Source: Candidatus Endomicrobiellum cubanum
GTDB lineage: Bacteria; Elusimicrobiota; Endomicrobiia; Endomicrobiales; Endomicrobiaceae
Direction of reading: 5' to 3'
DNA length: 64,000 nt
Assembly: GCA_031269735.1 (NCBI GenBank)
Contig: JAISYS010000042.1
Span: forward strand, 1 to 64,000
Position 1 is the stretch's first letter. Each line of letters begins with the position of its first letter. The notes beneath the pieces are model-generated. The model was not told the DNA's origin. It saw only the letters and a list, made by a program, of their open reading frames with translations, and made no database searches. This document shows positions 41,275-52,500 of the stretch, piece after piece. A program made the translations under genes and the position numbers.

Positions 41275-42150
41275 TCACTCCCTTGTATCGTACCAATAAA
41301 GCTCACCAGGCTCTAATAAAGCATTGGCTTCTTCTATCGTAAGTGGAGTATTGAAAGTATCCTCTGTTCTATATGACACATACCATATATCTGGAATCTC
41401 TGTTCCATCTTTATCATAATGTCGTGTAACTCCACCCACTTTTACATAATAATCTAAATCATTAGGATGCATACCATATTTAACTATAGCCACAGGGTCA
41501 TAATATCTTGTTTCACCGCCAGTTGTAAGTGCTTCCCAATGCAAATGATTTCCAGTTGAATTTCCCGTTGTTCCTACAATAGCCAAAGGTGTGCCCTTTA
41601 CATATCTTTCTCCACTTATAACATTCGGAGAGCGCACGCCATCAACTTCCGCTTCCCCGGCTAAATGAGCATACCTAAACGATAAAGATGCGTTTGTGGC
41701 TAAACTATAATTATCTACTGTTAATAATATATAATTACCATAACTCTTGTAGGGGTCACTATCATTTCTAGTGTACCATGTTCCAGAATAGGTAGTGCCA
41801 ACCTCCACTACACCATTAGCTACGGCTAATACTGGAACATTACCTACTTGTAAATCCACACCAGTATGAAAGTCATTATCATACTTTCTATCACCAGGAC
41901 GTACATGTTTATCATATTGAACATCATTTTCTAGCGGCCAAATGAAATCTGTAGCATAATTATTACTGACATTAATTAACTCAGCATTTTTTTGAGTATT
42001 TATATAGTTTAATATAACATCCTTATCCGTAGCAAATGCTGTAGTCGTTATATATCCTGAAATCACTGAATCGCTATCTGCTGTTGGTAAAAATGTAAAA
42101 ATTATTAAAAAAAGAATAACACTTACAAATATGACTACAACACTCTTCAT
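41275..42150 (-). CDS. Secreted M23-family peptidoglycan endopeptidase
   Basis: The protein has 291 aa. A signal anchor (VVVIFVSVILFLIIFTFL) is followed by the M23 domain: FHTGVDLQ with the metal-binding His and Asp, YGNYILLTV, and GNHLHWEA with the HxH motif. These enzymes cut peptide cross-links of the wall. In a transfer cluster such an enzyme opens a local passage for the secretion channel. Confidence 0.86.
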   Translation of the reverse strand: MKSVVVIFVSVILFLIIFTFLPTADSDSVISGYITTTAFATDKDVILNYINTQKNAELINVSNNYATDFIWPLENDVQYDKHVRPGDRKYDNDFHTGVDLQVGNVPVLAVANGVVEVGTTYSGTWYTRNDSDPYKSYGNYILLTVDNYSLATNASLSFRYAHLAGEAEVDGVRSPNVISGERYVKGTPLAIVGTTGNSTGNHLHWEALTTGGETRYYDPVAIVKYGMHPNDLDYYVKVGGVTRHYDKDGTEIPDIWYVSYRTEDTFNTPLTIEEANALLEPGELYWYDTRE

Positions 42151-42163
42151 GTATAATTAAACC

Positions 42164-42565
42164 TCAATTTAATTGAAAGACATGTATATCTCTTATCTTA
42201 CTAACTTTCATCTTCTTCATTTGCTCAAAAACAATAAACTGTTTGCAAAATAAAAACAATCTTGGGATATCTACAGTTATAAGTTTGAATAACACTTCCT
42301 TATTTATCTCTTCAAACTTATTAGCGAGAACATAGCTCAACATATCATAATTCTGCCAACCAATATTGGCATGTTCAGCTACAAAAGCTAATGACAACTT
42401 TCTAACCGCTATACCTATTTTTATAAGACTCATACAAGCACTATTCTGATATTTTATATCACAAGCAAACACATTGAAATTACGCCCAAAATGTTCTATT
42501 GTGGATTCTATCTCTGCACAATATCTTTTAATGTATATAACATTTTGACTATCAGACGTAAACAT
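42164..42565 (-). CDS. HepT-like (DUF86-like) protein without the RxxxxH site
   Basis: The protein has 133 aa. IKRYCAEIESTIEHFGRNFNVFACDIKYQNSACMSLIKIG follows the HepT consensus, but the expected active-site segment reads YDMLSYVLANKFEEI without Arg-His-Tyr. It is isolated between wall-hydrolase genes of the transfer block, away from any nucleotidyltransferase. It is probably a repurposed or decaying paralogue. Confidence 0.6.
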   Translation of the reverse strand: MFTSDSQNVIYIKRYCAEIESTIEHFGRNFNVFACDIKYQNSACMSLIKIGIAVRKLSLAFVAEHANIGWQNYDMLSYVLANKFEEINKEVLFKLITVDIPRLFLFCKQFIVFEQMKKMKVSKIRDIHVFQLN

Positions 42566-42582
42566 AATGTGTCACCTCTAAC

Positions 42583-43443
42583 TCATTGGTACAAGCGAAT
42601 CATCTCATTCCACTTAGCCTCTCCAGGGTCATACCACTTAAAATCATCTTCTGCATTTGGTCTTATAGCTGCACTTTCTACATTTTCTGAATAACCTTCT
42701 GTTCTATTGTATCCAGACTCTGAAATAGATTTTAACTGTGCAAAAGCTAATCTTGATAAACCTCGAGAACTCTCATCTTCAACCACATCAGCTGCTGTTA
42801 TCAATCCAGCGGGCCTGTAATGCGATTTAGATAGAAATTTTATACGGGCTTCTATACCATCTACGTAAGTTACAGGAAAATGATAAAGAACTCCACTACT
42901 CTGTACTTTCAAATATTGCTTTTGATGTTCTTGAGTATCTTTATGATTTTCATGACTGCAAAATCCAACTACATAAGTTCTTCCGTTTTTCTCATATTCA
43001 AGAATGGGGTCAGTAATAGCACTATTACAATCAGAGGTATGTCCATAGAAATTAAAACCCCATGGCTCTTTACCCCAACCAGACTCCCATGCTCCTTGTG
43101 CTAAAGTTACAGAGGGAAGAATATTTGTGCTTTCCCAAGTTTCCTTTGCAACAGGAAATATATAAATTGGAAATTCGGAAGTATATTCTTCTATAGGCAT
43201 ACTTGCAAAATCTGGCATATCCTCTAAGCCATCATTTACATACCTAATAAACTCGTATACAACAGCTTCTCTGTCCGCGGCTTGCTTTACTTGCTCATAT
43301 AACGAATCCTTACCTACACCCTGATTTTCTCTACCTCTTTGTAATATAAAATCTTCTGTTGTAAAATGGTCGAAAAACACTAATGACAGTAATACAACAA
43401 TAACTACAGCTATAACAATAGCTACCCTAGATAATAGCTTCAT
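42583..43443 (-). CDS. Glucosaminidase-type wall hydrolase 2
   Basis: The protein has 286 aa. An N-terminal anchor (VAIVIAVVIVVLLSLVFF) is followed by a GH73-type glucosaminidase domain: LPSVTLAQGAWESGWGKEPWGFNFYGH carries the catalytic Glu, and FPVTYVDGIEARIKFLSKSHY follows. It would cut glycan strands. It is paralogous to the upstream gene. ATGA overlap with its stop. Confidence 0.78.
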   Translation of the reverse strand: MKLLSRVAIVIAVVIVVLLSLVFFDHFTTEDFILQRGRENQGVGKDSLYEQVKQAADREAVVYEFIRYVNDGLEDMPDFASMPIEEYTSEFPIYIFPVAKETWESTNILPSVTLAQGAWESGWGKEPWGFNFYGHTSDCNSAITDPILEYEKNGRTYVVGFCSHENHKDTQEHQKQYLKVQSSGVLYHFPVTYVDGIEARIKFLSKSHYRPAGLITAADVVEDESSRGLSRLAFAQLKSISESGYNRTEGYSENVESAAIRPNAEDDFKWYDPGEAKWNEMIRLYQ

Positions 43444-44198
43444 TTATATAAAATTCCTTGTGGGTCATAAACGGTTAAATTGTAATCTTCTATGACTTTA
43501 ATGACAGCGCTAACATACTCAGATGATGTTGCGTATCTTTTTGTAGCAGCAACAGCTTTTTTATAATCAGTTTCGCCTATCACACCAGGATAATAGTTTT
43601 CATTGCTTAATACCTTATACCTAGACAGTGCAAACTCTTCTTTTGTTTTATAATACGCAAACCAAAGCTTAACTTTTTGTAACTCACCATTATACTCTTC
43701 TGTTGTCCACAATTTTACTTTATATCTACCTTCATGGTAGACACATTCTCCTGCTGTGACTTCTTCTCCATTCACAATTATTGTAAAAACATTCTTTATT
43801 TCATCTCTATTACAGCATGCTTTTACACCTGTTATATTCCAACCTATTGCATATTTACCAAAATAAGTTTCTATAATACCCTGTGCTATAGTTAAAGAAG
43901 GTAATATTTCATACTCTTTCCAAATATCCATAGCAACTGGAGCGATATATTCGATATACTCATTTTGTGTCCCACTGAATTCAAACTCCTCTTGTACTTT
44001 TTCTTCTGTTTCTACATCTTCTGCCTCTATTTCTTTTATTTTTAGAAATTTTACACTTCTTGCACTACTCGCCATACTACGTAAAATAGGAATCTTATCA
44101 AAGTCTATCAAGTAATTTTTTTCCAAGGTAAAAAGTCCAGTCAAACCCAACGTAATCACCGACAATATGACGAGTAGTATACTAGCACGTTTAAGCAC
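43440..44198 (-). CDS. Glucosaminidase-type wall hydrolase 1
   Basis: The protein has 252 aa. A hydrophobic signal anchor is followed by LPSLTIAQGIIETYFGKYAIGWNITGVK, the GH73 pattern with a Glu at the catalytic position, and ENYYPGVIGETDYKKAVAATKRYATSSEY. Two such hydrolases plus the M23 enzyme beside VirB4 fit a Gram-positive transfer channel. The GTG start overlaps the VirB4-like TAG stop. Confidence 0.76.
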   Translation of the reverse strand: MLKRASILLVILSVITLGLTGLFTLEKNYLIDFDKIPILRSMASSARSVKFLKIKEIEAEDVETEEKVQEEFEFSGTQNEYIEYIAPVAMDIWKEYEILPSLTIAQGIIETYFGKYAIGWNITGVKACCNRDEIKNVFTIIVNGEEVTAGECVYHEGRYKVKLWTTEEYNGELQKVKLWFAYYKTKEEFALSRYKVLSNENYYPGVIGETDYKKAVAATKRYATSSEYVSAVIKVIEDYNLTVYDPQGILYK

Positions 44199-46117
44199 TA
44201 CTCTACGTCTACCACCTTAAATAAACTTCCTTTTATAACACTCTCTGGAACAAAAGCTTTAAGCATAGCAACTGTTGCGTCCTTCTGCATCCTATTGACT
44301 AACAAAAATGTATTTTCATAGTCAGGATTTGTACTTAACAAATCCAATTTGTCTTCGTATTTATCAAGACCAAATTCATTTATAAGATAGTCTCTACTTG
44401 ACCTATGCAACATTCCTACAGCCAATATTGTAATATTTTCTAAAATACCTTTTGCATTAGGATTTGTCACTAACGCTGACACGCTGTTTCCTAACAAAAT
44501 TGTAACTTGATTCTGTGACCTGCGTAACATAAAATCTTTTGCATATAATGCTAACAAATAATCATCTGCTATTCCTGATTCTTCCAGTACTTTTCCAGTC
44601 CACTCTCCTTTACTGGCCTTATATGCTATAAATTCGTCATTCAAAATATCCATAAACATAGCTCTTACCTTAAACATCGCCTTATCAATATTTGCACCTA
44701 TATCTAATAAACCAAAATCAAAGCACAACACTTTCGTCTCTAATATACTCTTATACTCAAAAGGAGTTCTAAACATATGCGAATTAGAACCATTTTGTGA
44801 CATATAAATACTAAGTCTAGTCAATATCCTATCAGCAACATCCGAATATTTCATTCTCACAGCTGGTGAAATATATGACTGTAAAGCTATAAAAACAGTA
44901 TACGGATTAATGGCATTAGTTCGCTCCCATGTATTATCATTATCAGATAAAACTCCTAATTGCATATACATAGAATGTAAAAACTCTTCTAACAAAGACT
45001 CCGCTCTCGAAGTTAAAGCATCCGGTAAATCACACAATATAAGCATCATTCGTTTAGATAAATTAAATCTTTCATCATAGTAAACCTTTATATCAGTTTT
45101 TACCTCGCTCTTATCCATCTTAAACGTATTTACATAATAAGTGCTATTAGATTTCATAGACAAAACTATGCCACCAGTAGCTTTTGTAAAAGCTACAAAT
45201 TCTGTACCTTTTATATCCATTATGCACATATTATAATTATCGGCATACATATCCATAAACCAATTCTGGGCTAACACAGTTTTACCTGAACCAGAAGTAG
45301 CAACTATATAAATATTCTTCGCTTTTGCTGTCCCTCTAAAATTAACGAAATAAGGACTTTGAACAACTCTATCTATACCTAAAAATGTACCAGTACTATC
45401 ATTCGCACTTTGCACCATAGGCATCATTTCAGCCATAGTTTGTTTCGACAGCATAATGTGTGGCAAATCTTTTATTTTTCTTGACAATCTGTTAGACATT
45501 AGCCATACAAAATCCAAATGAGAACGTATATCATTCTTTACTATTTTATGTGCACAGCCTATGCTTGTTAAATAATTAGTAACTTGCTCAATACCTTTAT
45601 TCAAATCAGTACCTAATTTAGCACGCACTGTTATATATAAAACTGATTTGTATAAAGATTCGCCACTTCTTAGAATACTTACTGTATACAGTAGCCTAGC
45701 CGACCGTCTTTTGTGATAATCAGTGGCTACTGGATTAGACAAAGTTTGTTCCCAAGTACTTATTCTACTTTTTAAGTCACCACTACCTAAATTGACATAA
45801 TGCCTTTTATTCTTTACAGTAAAATCAATAGTTACATTAGGAACTTTGCCTTTTACAGTGTTTATCAAGTCAGATATAAATGCTATAGGAGTTTCAACTG
45901 AAAATTCTTTAGCTATTATCAAAGCATTCAAGGAATTTCGCGTAGTATAAATATTATTACCGATAAAAATATTATTTCCTATATTAGGTGGAATAACACC
46001 CCTATCATTGTAGAAAAAAGCTATAAAAGTAGAAAACCACATACGTAAAGTAATAAAACGTTCTTTCTTGCGAGTTCGTTTTGCTACTCTTTTCATCTTT
46101 TCTGCTGCATTAGCCAT
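44198..46117 (-). CDS. VirB4/TraC-like conjugation ATPase
   Basis: The protein has 639 aa. The N-terminal half has the VirB4-type fold pattern. Walker A (VATSGSGKTVL) is at about residues 272-282, followed by CIMDIKGTEF, as in VirB4/HerA-type motors. The usual DEAW-like Walker B appears changed to LEESGIADDY, though the late arginine/Gln motifs (RRSQNQVTILLGNS) are present. It would energise assembly or transport through the secretion channel. It is the key evidence for a type IV secretion-like system here. Confidence 0.75.
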   Translation of the reverse strand: MANAAEKMKRVAKRTRKKERFITLRMWFSTFIAFFYNDRGVIPPNIGNNIFIGNNIYTTRNSLNALIIAKEFSVETPIAFISDLINTVKGKVPNVTIDFTVKNKRHYVNLGSGDLKSRISTWEQTLSNPVATDYHKRRSARLLYTVSILRSGESLYKSVLYITVRAKLGTDLNKGIEQVTNYLTSIGCAHKIVKNDIRSHLDFVWLMSNRLSRKIKDLPHIMLSKQTMAEMMPMVQSANDSTGTFLGIDRVVQSPYFVNFRGTAKAKNIYIVATSGSGKTVLAQNWFMDMYADNYNMCIMDIKGTEFVAFTKATGGIVLSMKSNSTYYVNTFKMDKSEVKTDIKVYYDERFNLSKRMMLILCDLPDALTSRAESLLEEFLHSMYMQLGVLSDNDNTWERTNAINPYTVFIALQSYISPAVRMKYSDVADRILTRLSIYMSQNGSNSHMFRTPFEYKSILETKVLCFDFGLLDIGANIDKAMFKVRAMFMDILNDEFIAYKASKGEWTGKVLEESGIADDYLLALYAKDFMLRRSQNQVTILLGNSVSALVTNPNAKGILENITILAVGMLHRSSRDYLINEFGLDKYEDKLDLLSTNPDYENTFLLVNRMQKDATVAMLKAFVPESVIKGSLFKVVDVE

Positions 46118-46119
46118 TG

Positions 46120-47238
46120 TTATCTCCGTTCTATTAAATCTAAAAGAGATTTCATAATTGGCATAGACGAGTATTTAATCATCTTTTCCTCTATACCCAA
46201 ATCCTTGAAATCTTTTATAAATTGAATCGTAAGTGTTGAATACTCATACGATATTATTCTTGATAACTTAATATTATCATAATTATCATTAACATCTGAC
46301 ATAGTTGTAATAACTTCTACATTATCTCCAGTAACAAACTGCTGCTCTAAATGACATCTGTCTAAAATAATTAAATACTCTACACTTGAGGCATTATATA
46401 AGATATCTTCCATTAACGAGGGTTGAAATCCTACCATTAATATATCAGCTTTATAAACATCCTTGTAACTTAACTTCCAATGTGGTATATAATGTGGATA
46501 GAGCTTAACTGAATCATAAGCATAAAAGGGCTCTATCACAACTACTCTTGTTGGCACACTATATAAAGTCTTTAATATTTCTTGCAAATAATAAACTAAG
46601 GTGTCAACAAAATGAACTCTTGTTCGTTCCTTAATATACAAAACTTTAGTATATTTATTATGACTAACATTTAAGGCCTTCTCCACATCTAACTGCTTGG
46701 AATAAGAATAATTTATACGAGAAACAATGGTGTGTAATTTAGTAGACACAGTATTATAGTTATCTAATAATTTATTATACATTTCAACAGACTCTGCATA
46801 TTGCGACTGCAACTGACTATTTACTAACTGCAGCGAAGAAACCTTATTATTAGCAAGCAAAGTTTCTGTATATGCACTACTATAAAAATCACATAATGTT
46901 TGTATAGTGTCTATAACATCTTGTCCATATTTTTGTAAAACATAGGTAAGCTCTTCTACAGTCTTATAGTGTTTTATTCTATCTATCTTTCTTAAATCGA
47001 AATCCACTACATCAGCATCAATTTTAATATTGATATGCTTATTAACAACATTAACATTTTCTTTGAATGCGAATAGCCCTGATGGAGTAAAATATTTCTC
47101 AGCAAACTCTTTTGTTATTATTATATCAGATGTATCTTTCAAAGTAATAACTTTGTATAAATCTTGTACAGTTGTAATACATCTATTTCCTTTTATGATT
47201 ACATCATTGTCATTTTCTAATAAAGCGATATATACCAT
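46120..47238 (-). CDS. Hypothetical protein with central coiled coil
   Basis: The protein has 372 aa. The central region (about residues 130-190) has Gln/Ser/Leu-rich heptads, and the final third has alternating beta/alpha segments such as KADILMVGFQP and VEYLIILDRCHL, like a degenerate P-loop or Rossmann fold. The start overlaps the upstream stop. It lies between VirB4 and another unrecognised protein and probably belongs to the apparatus. Confidence 0.5.
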   Translation of the reverse strand: MVYIALLENDNDVIIKGNRCITTVQDLYKVITLKDTSDIIITKEFAEKYFTPSGLFAFKENVNVVNKHINIKIDADVVDFDLRKIDRIKHYKTVEELTYVLQKYGQDVIDTIQTLCDFYSSAYTETLLANNKVSSLQLVNSQLQSQYAESVEMYNKLLDNYNTVSTKLHTIVSRINYSYSKQLDVEKALNVSHNKYTKVLYIKERTRVHFVDTLVYYLQEILKTLYSVPTRVVVIEPFYAYDSVKLYPHYIPHWKLSYKDVYKADILMVGFQPSLMEDILYNASSVEYLIILDRCHLEQQFVTGDNVEVITTMSDVNDNYDNIKLSRIISYEYSTLTIQFIKDFKDLGIEEKMIKYSSMPIMKSLLDLIERR

Positions 47239-48431
47239 TAGCTAACTCCTACCACACGTCTTAAATCATATTCAGACCCACCTAATTTTAATGAAGAAAT
47301 TCTTACTATCGGAAAATCAGGTATTTCGACTTCTAATATATCAGACATTAGTGTCTTTAAGGATACACTATTATTTATTCTAGTCTCTTTTAGAGACTGT
47401 AAATCTACTCCTACAAATTTATACTTATCTATATACGTGCAATCTAATTTCTCACATGTTTTCAAAACACCGAGTGTTGTTGTCGGAACAACTACAATAC
47501 AATTCTCCGTTACAGACACCTCATTGAAGTCTTCTTCATTAACAAAATAACTATAATTATCTGCTAAGTTATCATATAATAAATTAGCTATAAAATTATA
47601 AGAATAATTTATCCTATCAACAGAAGTTACACACACTAAATTTAAGGGTACTCGTTTTAACAAATCTACTGCTGTAAAAACATCTGCAATCAAATCAGCT
47701 ATCTCCATCCTATAGCAATCCAAATCCGATTTAGTTATAAACTCTGTTAATCTGTGATACTCCACATCTTTTTCAATTAACAAAGTTTTGCCACTAAATG
47801 CTAAGTATTGAGATAACAATAAACTAAACGCTGTGCGTTCATCACAATCTAAGCCTACTAAACTAATTATTTTACATACATTATCTATATCACTTATAGT
47901 TTCTTCAATCAAAGTAACAGGTTCTATGCCTTTTAAGTACTCTTCATCGTCAACATAATGTTCATCTAATGATTCTTTATTTTTAAGCCTATCTTGCACA
48001 TAAGAAGCTCTTGGTATGCGATAAACCGCTTTCCTTTTTGCTCCCAGCACATCTTTTCTAAGCGTTCCCTTTATTATGCCATTAACATATTCTCTGGTAA
48101 GAAATCCTTCAACTATCTCCCAATTATCAAACTTTTTCTCGTCTATAATATATTTTACAGACGCTATTTCTTTTGATTCATACTCTGTGATATAAATAAC
48201 TCTATCTACCTTAAAAAATGGATTATCAAGCATAGTAGACAAGTAATTAAGAGCTGTATTAGCATAAGGTATTGTCTCTTTTGTAAAAAATAACTCTGTA
48301 GCTCTGATAGGTGTCTGCTCTATATATTGAGCTAACTCATCTAAAGTATGAAATAGTACAAAATCTGTATCTGATTGTCCTTCTCTAATTGTAGAATCAA
48401 CAAACGAAGAAACTACTACAACCATCTTCAT
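47238..48431 (-). CDS. Hypothetical CpaE/ParA-like protein of the transfer block
   Basis: The protein has 397 aa. An N-terminal receiver-like alpha/beta segment is followed by KIISLVGLDCDERTAFSLLLSQYLA near residue 187, which occupies the place of a P-loop but lacks GKT, then NLVCVTSVDRI. The order resembles CpaE (receiver plus MinD-like) proteins with the ATP-binding lysines lost. The assignment is tentative. Confidence 0.45.
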   Translation of the reverse strand: MKMVVVVSSFVDSTIREGQSDTDFVLFHTLDELAQYIEQTPIRATELFFTKETIPYANTALNYLSTMLDNPFFKVDRVIYITEYESKEIASVKYIIDEKKFDNWEIVEGFLTREYVNGIIKGTLRKDVLGAKRKAVYRIPRASYVQDRLKNKESLDEHYVDDEEYLKGIEPVTLIEETISDIDNVCKIISLVGLDCDERTAFSLLLSQYLAFSGKTLLIEKDVEYHRLTEFITKSDLDCYRMEIADLIADVFTAVDLLKRVPLNLVCVTSVDRINYSYNFIANLLYDNLADNYSYFVNEEDFNEVSVTENCIVVVPTTTLGVLKTCEKLDCTYIDKYKFVGVDLQSLKETRINNSVSLKTLMSDILEVEIPDFPIVRISSLKLGGSEYDLRRVVGVS

Positions 48432-48443
48432 GCCGTTTTACAC

Positions 48444-49340
48444 CTACTCATCTAATACTTTCATAAATCCTATTGTTGATTCATTAAACTCTGGCACAAC
48501 TACTTTTTCTTCTCTTTCACCATAATGTAAAACTTTACTCCCATAATATTCATGTGTAGAATATTTGCGCTGTAACATCTCATCTAAATCGAAGAAACTA
48601 TTTATATCTCGTCCAACAATCTCTACTACTTCATCTTTATCAGCTAAATGTACATCCTTAAAAATCTTAGAGGCATTAGAATAAATAGCTATATTTGCGT
48701 TGGCTTTCAAATCCTTCCAATCTAATTTTCTACTTTTTATAACGAATATAATTTTTAGTAATAAAGACGATGAATAAATTATTTGTCTATTGTGGTCTAT
48801 TATTTCAATGAAATCTTTGGCAGCCTTTTCATCTACAAATAACTTCACGCCTTTATACCTATTATCAAGAGCCTTTGTTTCTGTAATATTCTGAACAAGT
48901 ATATCAACATCGTAATCAGCTACTAATAAAGATATAAACTCTTTTAACTGCTGTGCATGACGAAGCTCGTCTAAAACTGTTCCATTATATGCTACCACCG
49001 CATAAGCAACAGTGCCATTGACATACTCTATCAACCCATCTTTGTGTATAGTACGTAATCCAAGTAAAGAATGAACAGAAGAAAATTCATCATATAATTG
49101 ATTCTTAAAATGTCTCATTCTTTCTTTTTCTCTACCTATGGTTAAAAGACTGACTCTTACTACAAACACACAATAAATAGGCATAAAAATATACCACGCC
49201 ACTATAAAATTAAAATAAACCCATAACAATAAAGGAGTTGCGGCTATCCCTAAGAAGGTTATTATTGGCATTAAACGCCCTTCATGCTCACCATAATAAT
49301 TATCTACGTCTAGCAGCATAGAAATCTTTGTGTCCGTCAA
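48444..49340 (-). CDS. Membrane protein of the transfer block (VirB3-like position)
   Basis: The protein is about 298 aa: two adjacent hydrophobic helices near residues 22-65, then a cytoplasmic alpha/beta domain. TTG at 49340 follows AGAGGGG by a few bases and is preferred to the unsupported upstream ATG. It precedes the VirB4 gene by two genes; small two-span proteins in this place are often VirB3/PrgI-like, but its long soluble part is unusual. Confidence 0.5.
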   Translation of the reverse strand: MTDTKISMLLDVDNYYGEHEGRLMPIITFLGIAATPLLLWVYFNFIVAWYIFMPIYCVFVVRVSLLTIGREKERMRHFKNQLYDEFSSVHSLLGLRTIHKDGLIEYVNGTVAYAVVAYNGTVLDELRHAQQLKEFISLLVADYDVDILVQNITETKALDNRYKGVKLFVDEKAAKDFIEIIDHNRQIIYSSSLLLKIIFVIKSRKLDWKDLKANANIAIYSNASKIFKDVHLADKDEVVEIVGRDINSFFDLDEMLQRKYSTHEYYGSKVLHYGEREEKVVVPEFNESTIGFMKVLDE

Positions 49341-49515
49341 AATAACACCCCTCTGCAAATAAAATACCCTCTGACATAGCAAATAACTCATCTCTGAGAA
49401 CACTGTCTATATCACTTGTATCTATATGCGAATACTTAGATACTAATGACACATCAGAAAACCAAAACGATTCTAAAAAAGCTTCAATTAAGCCGCTTGT
49501 ATTTATAGTTTTCAA
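49300..49515 (-). CDS. Small acidic hypothetical protein
   Basis: The protein has 71 aa, acidic, no membrane span. The TTG start at 49515 follows GAGATGAG, and the end overlaps the next gene by about 40 bases. Not recognised. Confidence 0.42.
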   Translation of the reverse strand: MKTINTSGLIEAFLESFWFSDVSLVSKYSHIDTSDIDSVLRDELFAMSEGILFAEGCYFDGHKDFYAARRR

Positions 49516-49521
49516 TCAAAC

Positions 49522-52500
49522 TCATCTCTCTCTTACTAAGTTCAATCTGGCAGCTTGTCTATCCATTAAAGTATTGTAATAATCCCAACCATTTGCTTGT
49601 TTAGGGCCGACAAGTGTACTCACGTTTGTGTCCCTAAAATCAATTAATCGTTCAAATAGGCTAGAATGCTTAGAAAACCCAATGTTTCTCCAATCCTTAG
49701 CTGCTATTATAATCACATTGACTAGTAAGAATAGATATGTCACTTGAATAACTATCTGTATTAACAAACACACTGTAGTAGATAACTGCAAACTAGGTAG
49801 ATACATAGACAACTTATTAAATATGCTATTTACAAAGTTCATAAAACATATCAATAAGACTGTACACACATACCCAAAATAAGACTTGTTCTCCTTTCTT
49901 AAAAGTAACTTAAACACAAAAATACTAACCATTACCAATATAAAAACTGCTATAACTGCTAAAGGTTTAATAAAACTACCCAAAAACGTAATAATATATA
50001 AAATAGCAGCTATATATATAGCTGGAGTACCACCAGTTTCTAAGACAAATCTCGAAAAAGACGTAGGAGATTGTCTCATTACAACATCTCTGTGTGCCAT
50101 TGATAAACGAATCAAGTCTTCATTTGAAACTTCATATATCTCTAAACAGTCAGCTGATTGTGTGTTGAAAATCTTATTATGATACAGTGCTAAATCTAAA
50201 GCCATGCATTTAATGAATGTCTCATCAGTTACCTTGCCTATAAGAGTTTTATTTTTAGCTATATACTGTTTCATATGATTCGAAATTAAATCTATTCTCT
50301 TTATAATTTGCTCTTCTCTAATAGTCCTATTACACCATTGCGATTCTCCTACATTGGCAATAGTAAGCGGTGAATAAATTGGCACAGCCCAATCAACAGA
50401 AGGCGTTATATCGTACAATTCATATAACCCTAAAACATCTAATTCACCCTCCATGAAATCCAAACTATTAAAATAGGCGCTTACATTCCCTACAGTCTTT
50501 ATTCTACCCCCCTTTTGTATCTTTGTCGTATACGCATAAATATTATACTGTCTGTTATAATTATTCACATTCCATAAAAGGGCATCTATAAACGCATAAT
50601 ATGGAGAATAAAAGGATGCAGGAGTACCTGTTGAGGCAACTTGATATATATTACGAGTACCAGGGTCAAAAGTTATAAAAGTAGAATCAAATAAAGTATC
50701 CGTGCTAACGTATAACCCATCATTAACAGTTTCAATCCCCTCTTGCCCAACTGCAAAATGATTTTCATTATATGCGGCATAAATATCCTCTAACGATTTG
50801 AAGGTTGAAGAGGATAATATATCCCCAAATAAGTCTATCCAATGCATGTCTAACGAATCTAACTTCAGATACATCTTAGTCGCTATCTCAGGCTCTGTTA
50901 CTTCAACTACCCCTATCTCATTTCCTGATTCCCGCTTTTCTAAATTTAACATCTGCAGGTAAGAAGCTTCTTCCTGTAATAAATATTTATTTGCTTCATA
51001 ATAAGTTAAATCAAACACAGTAGGAACTAATAAAATCACAGACACAACTAGTAATAATACACCAAGACACTTAAATATAGTTCTAAACGACAAAGAATTA
51101 CCAGCAGCATCTAAATAGATAGTTATCATCCAAATTATAATAATAAATAGCATTATTAGTTTATATACGAAAAGCACTATATACTCTATGCCATCCATAA
51201 AAGCGAAATTTGGTATTTTTATATTTGTGTTAAAAGTACCAGATTTTAAAGATTCAATTAATTGCTCTAATTTATAAGCCATCAGCAATCCTTGCTGAGT
51301 TAGTCTCATACCTACATTTAAGCCTTCTTCTATTTTGTTTATATTCTCTATAGGAGCTCCTCTTAATACTTCCAAAATATTATTGATATATCTTGAAAAA
51401 TCTATACCACCTCTTGTTAAATCATACGAATATATAGATTTAAGAGCACTTAATGTAGATAAATTTTGAGTTGATAATTCAGCAACATCTAAATCACCAC
51501 TAAAAGCAGTAATTTGTTTTATTTCCCAGTAATCCCCTTCTATAGCCATCATATCTGATAAAACACTATCTACATTGTTAAAATCAGCTGGAATCTTATA
51601 GCTATCTCCATAAAAAGATAAAAACCCAGTATTATAGGGCTTATAGTTTGCTGTATGCAAAGTTGCATTACTTGCAGCAGGAATAACAACAACGCCACTT
51701 TCTGTCAATATATTACCGTAAATATCCATGTAAAGTGGAGAAGTCATATCTAAATTCAAATTATAACCAATTGGCATATTAGCTTCTAAATTCTTCAATA
51801 GCGCATAATTGAAAATAGTATTTTTATAAATCTTCTCTGCAGTTTCTATTGTTGGTAAAACAGGAGATGACATAAAAATGGGTTTAGGATTCCTAACATA
51901 AAATTGAACCTTAGAAAATAAAACTTTGTCTCTATATATACCAGATACTACGGCTGCTGACTGTAACACAGAATATTGCTTTGCTTCGTCATCTTCTAAT
52001 GATAGGTATTTTTTGATATCATTTGTTGACAATAAAATACCATTAAAAGGAAAAAGACCTTGCTCTCCTGATTCATTATACTCAGCAACGTTAGAACTTA
52101 TAAATTGACTATATACTTGCTTCTCAGCTGATTTGAACAATTCATAAATGCTAGTAGTAAAAGTATCTTTTACTTTAGTCCATAGTTGGTCTAACCACGA
52201 ACCAGTATCAGAAGCAGCATCAATATTATCTAACCTAGATATAGCAACATCTCTCATATCTGCTAATTCAAACAAATTATAAAAATTATCGTCCAAATAT
52301 AAAACAATATCTTTATCCGCATTCATTAAGTCTTTTAATGTAGCTACTCTTAGGGCTCCTGTTCTTCCCGTATTAAAATAGTCCACAGCAGCTTCCACAT
52401 TTGTATCTATATATAGAGCTTTTCTGTGAAATCCAAAATTATAATGAAACCCATTAATAAAGTCCTCATTCGATGATAAATTTATTGTCATGGGGTCATA